This document shows positions 6,351 through 6,581 of a stretch of DNA of 6,581 nucleotides, in pieces. The DNA is from Acidobacteriota bacterium. Lineage in GTDB: Bacteria; Acidobacteriota; Vicinamibacteria; Vicinamibacterales; SCN-69-37. A program made the position numbers and the translations under genes. A model generated the notes under the pieces. It worked only from the letters and a program-made list of their open reading frames with translations. It made no database searches and had not been told where the DNA came from. Location of the stretch: assembly GCA_024653875.1 (NCBI GenBank), contig JANLHE010000084.1:1-6581 (forward strand). Reading direction: 5' to 3'. Within the stretch, counting starts at the first letter, position 1; the number at the start of each line of letters is the position of its first letter.

Positions 6351-6476
6351 TCAGGGCTTCATGCCGCCCATCTGCTTCATCACCTGGCACATCGCCATCG
6401 AGGCCGCCCCAGCCTGCATGTGCTCCATCATGTGGCTCATCATCCCCTCCTGCATTTTCATCATGCCCACCCGCAT
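6351..6476 (-). CDS. Methionine-rich small protein, 41 aa (or 29 aa)
   Basis: From ATG 6476 to TGA 6351-6353 (minus strand) the frame encodes 41 residues, 14 of them Met, with two His and one Cys: repeated MMxxM, MMSHMMEHM and MKQMGGMKP. Met/His/Cys clusters of this kind bind Cu(I) or Ag(I) in known copper-handling proteins, so a metal role is conceivable; no family is recognised. The start is uncertain. ATG 6476 has no ribosome-binding site. ATG 6440 has AGGAGG 5 nt upstream and would give 29 residues. The frame is also open to the window edge, but that upstream part overlaps the 6PGDH fragment in another frame. It could equally be the C-terminal tail of a longer Met-rich protein whose front was removed by the deletion that cut 6PGDH. 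It lies 22 nt before the cupin gene, in operon spacing. Confidence 0.45.
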   Translation of the reverse strand: MRVGMMKMQEGMMSHMMEHMQAGAASMAMCQVMKQMGGMKP

Positions 6477-6581
6477 CGTCCGGCGAGACAGTAGCCGACG
6501 TCCAGTCCCCAGATGCCGCCGCTCGTGCCCTGATCGAGCAGGTCGATCCCGCTGTGTGCCAACCCCTCGGCTCGCCGGATC
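6461..6581 (-). pseudogene. gnd: 6-phosphogluconate dehydrogenase (NAD-type), broken internal piece at window edge
   Basis: Reading leftward from 6580, the frame gives IRRAEGLAHSGIDLLDQ followed by GTSGGIWGLDVGYCL, then AGRCGWA and a stop at 6463-6461. The family reads (S)IRRAEELA..GI.(F)VDVGTSGGVWGL..GYCLMVGG at about residues 105-140, so the match is clear and includes the diagnostic GTSGG-WGL stretch around the substrate site. 6PGDH oxidises 6-phosphogluconate to ribulose 5-phosphate and CO2, making NAD(P)H. Homology stops dead after GYCL (about 6485), and the following sequence is Met-rich in a different frame. The catalytic lysine region and the whole C-terminal helical domain are therefore gone. 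The N-terminal ~100 residues may continue beyond the right edge. This is a truncated gene, not a working enzyme. Confidence 0.8.

Noticed and set aside
1..6581. CRISPR array, tRNA/rRNA gene, transposase or insertion-sequence ends
   Set aside because: No spaced direct repeats, no tRNA-like cloverleaf or rRNA motifs, and no transposase motifs were found by eye on either strand.

Overview
The window is dense, high-GC bacterial DNA; most hand-counted lines are 55-75% G+C. The nature of the proteins suggests a Gram-negative-type soil or sediment bacterium. Acidobacteriota is a guess that the sequence alone cannot prove.

Layout. The plus strand from 37 to 4880 reads as one tight unit. It holds a 43-residue Pro/Lys/His-rich peptide (37-168), the eroded N-terminal part of an acetate kinase (174-404), a large HAD phosphatase/mutase + glycoside hydrolase family 65 fusion (401-3574), and a PF10091 'glycoamylase'-type protein related to beta-1,2-glucan-acting enzymes (3579-4880). 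Gaps are 5 nt, an ATGA overlap, and 4 nt. Between 4880 and 5030 there is no intact gene, but two reading frames carry short pieces that look like 6-phosphogluconate dehydrogenase (6PGDH). At 5031-5870 a separate, less GC-rich gene encodes a thioredoxin-fold + rhodanese protein. From about 6029 to the end the coding strand is minus: a C-terminally truncated cupin, a methionine-rich small reading frame, and, running off the right edge, an unmistakable internal piece of 6PGDH that breaks off abruptly.

How it fits together (inference). GH65 phosphorylases release beta-glucose 1-phosphate, which the fused HAD domain (beta-phosphoglucomutase type) would turn into glucose 6-phosphate. The PF10091 protein would act on a glucan or oligosaccharide. 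The decayed neighbours, acetate kinase and 6PGDH, belong to the oxidative pentose phosphate / phosphoketolase route that would burn that glucose 6-phosphate to acetyl phosphate and acetate. The window therefore looks like the surviving sugar-entry half of a former sugar-to-acetate island whose central-carbon genes have been cut away. Nothing here proves a wholly new system. The most notable points are the series of gene stumps, the retained start/stop coupling of the acetate kinase stump to the big fusion gene, and the unusual cysteine layout of the rhodanese protein.
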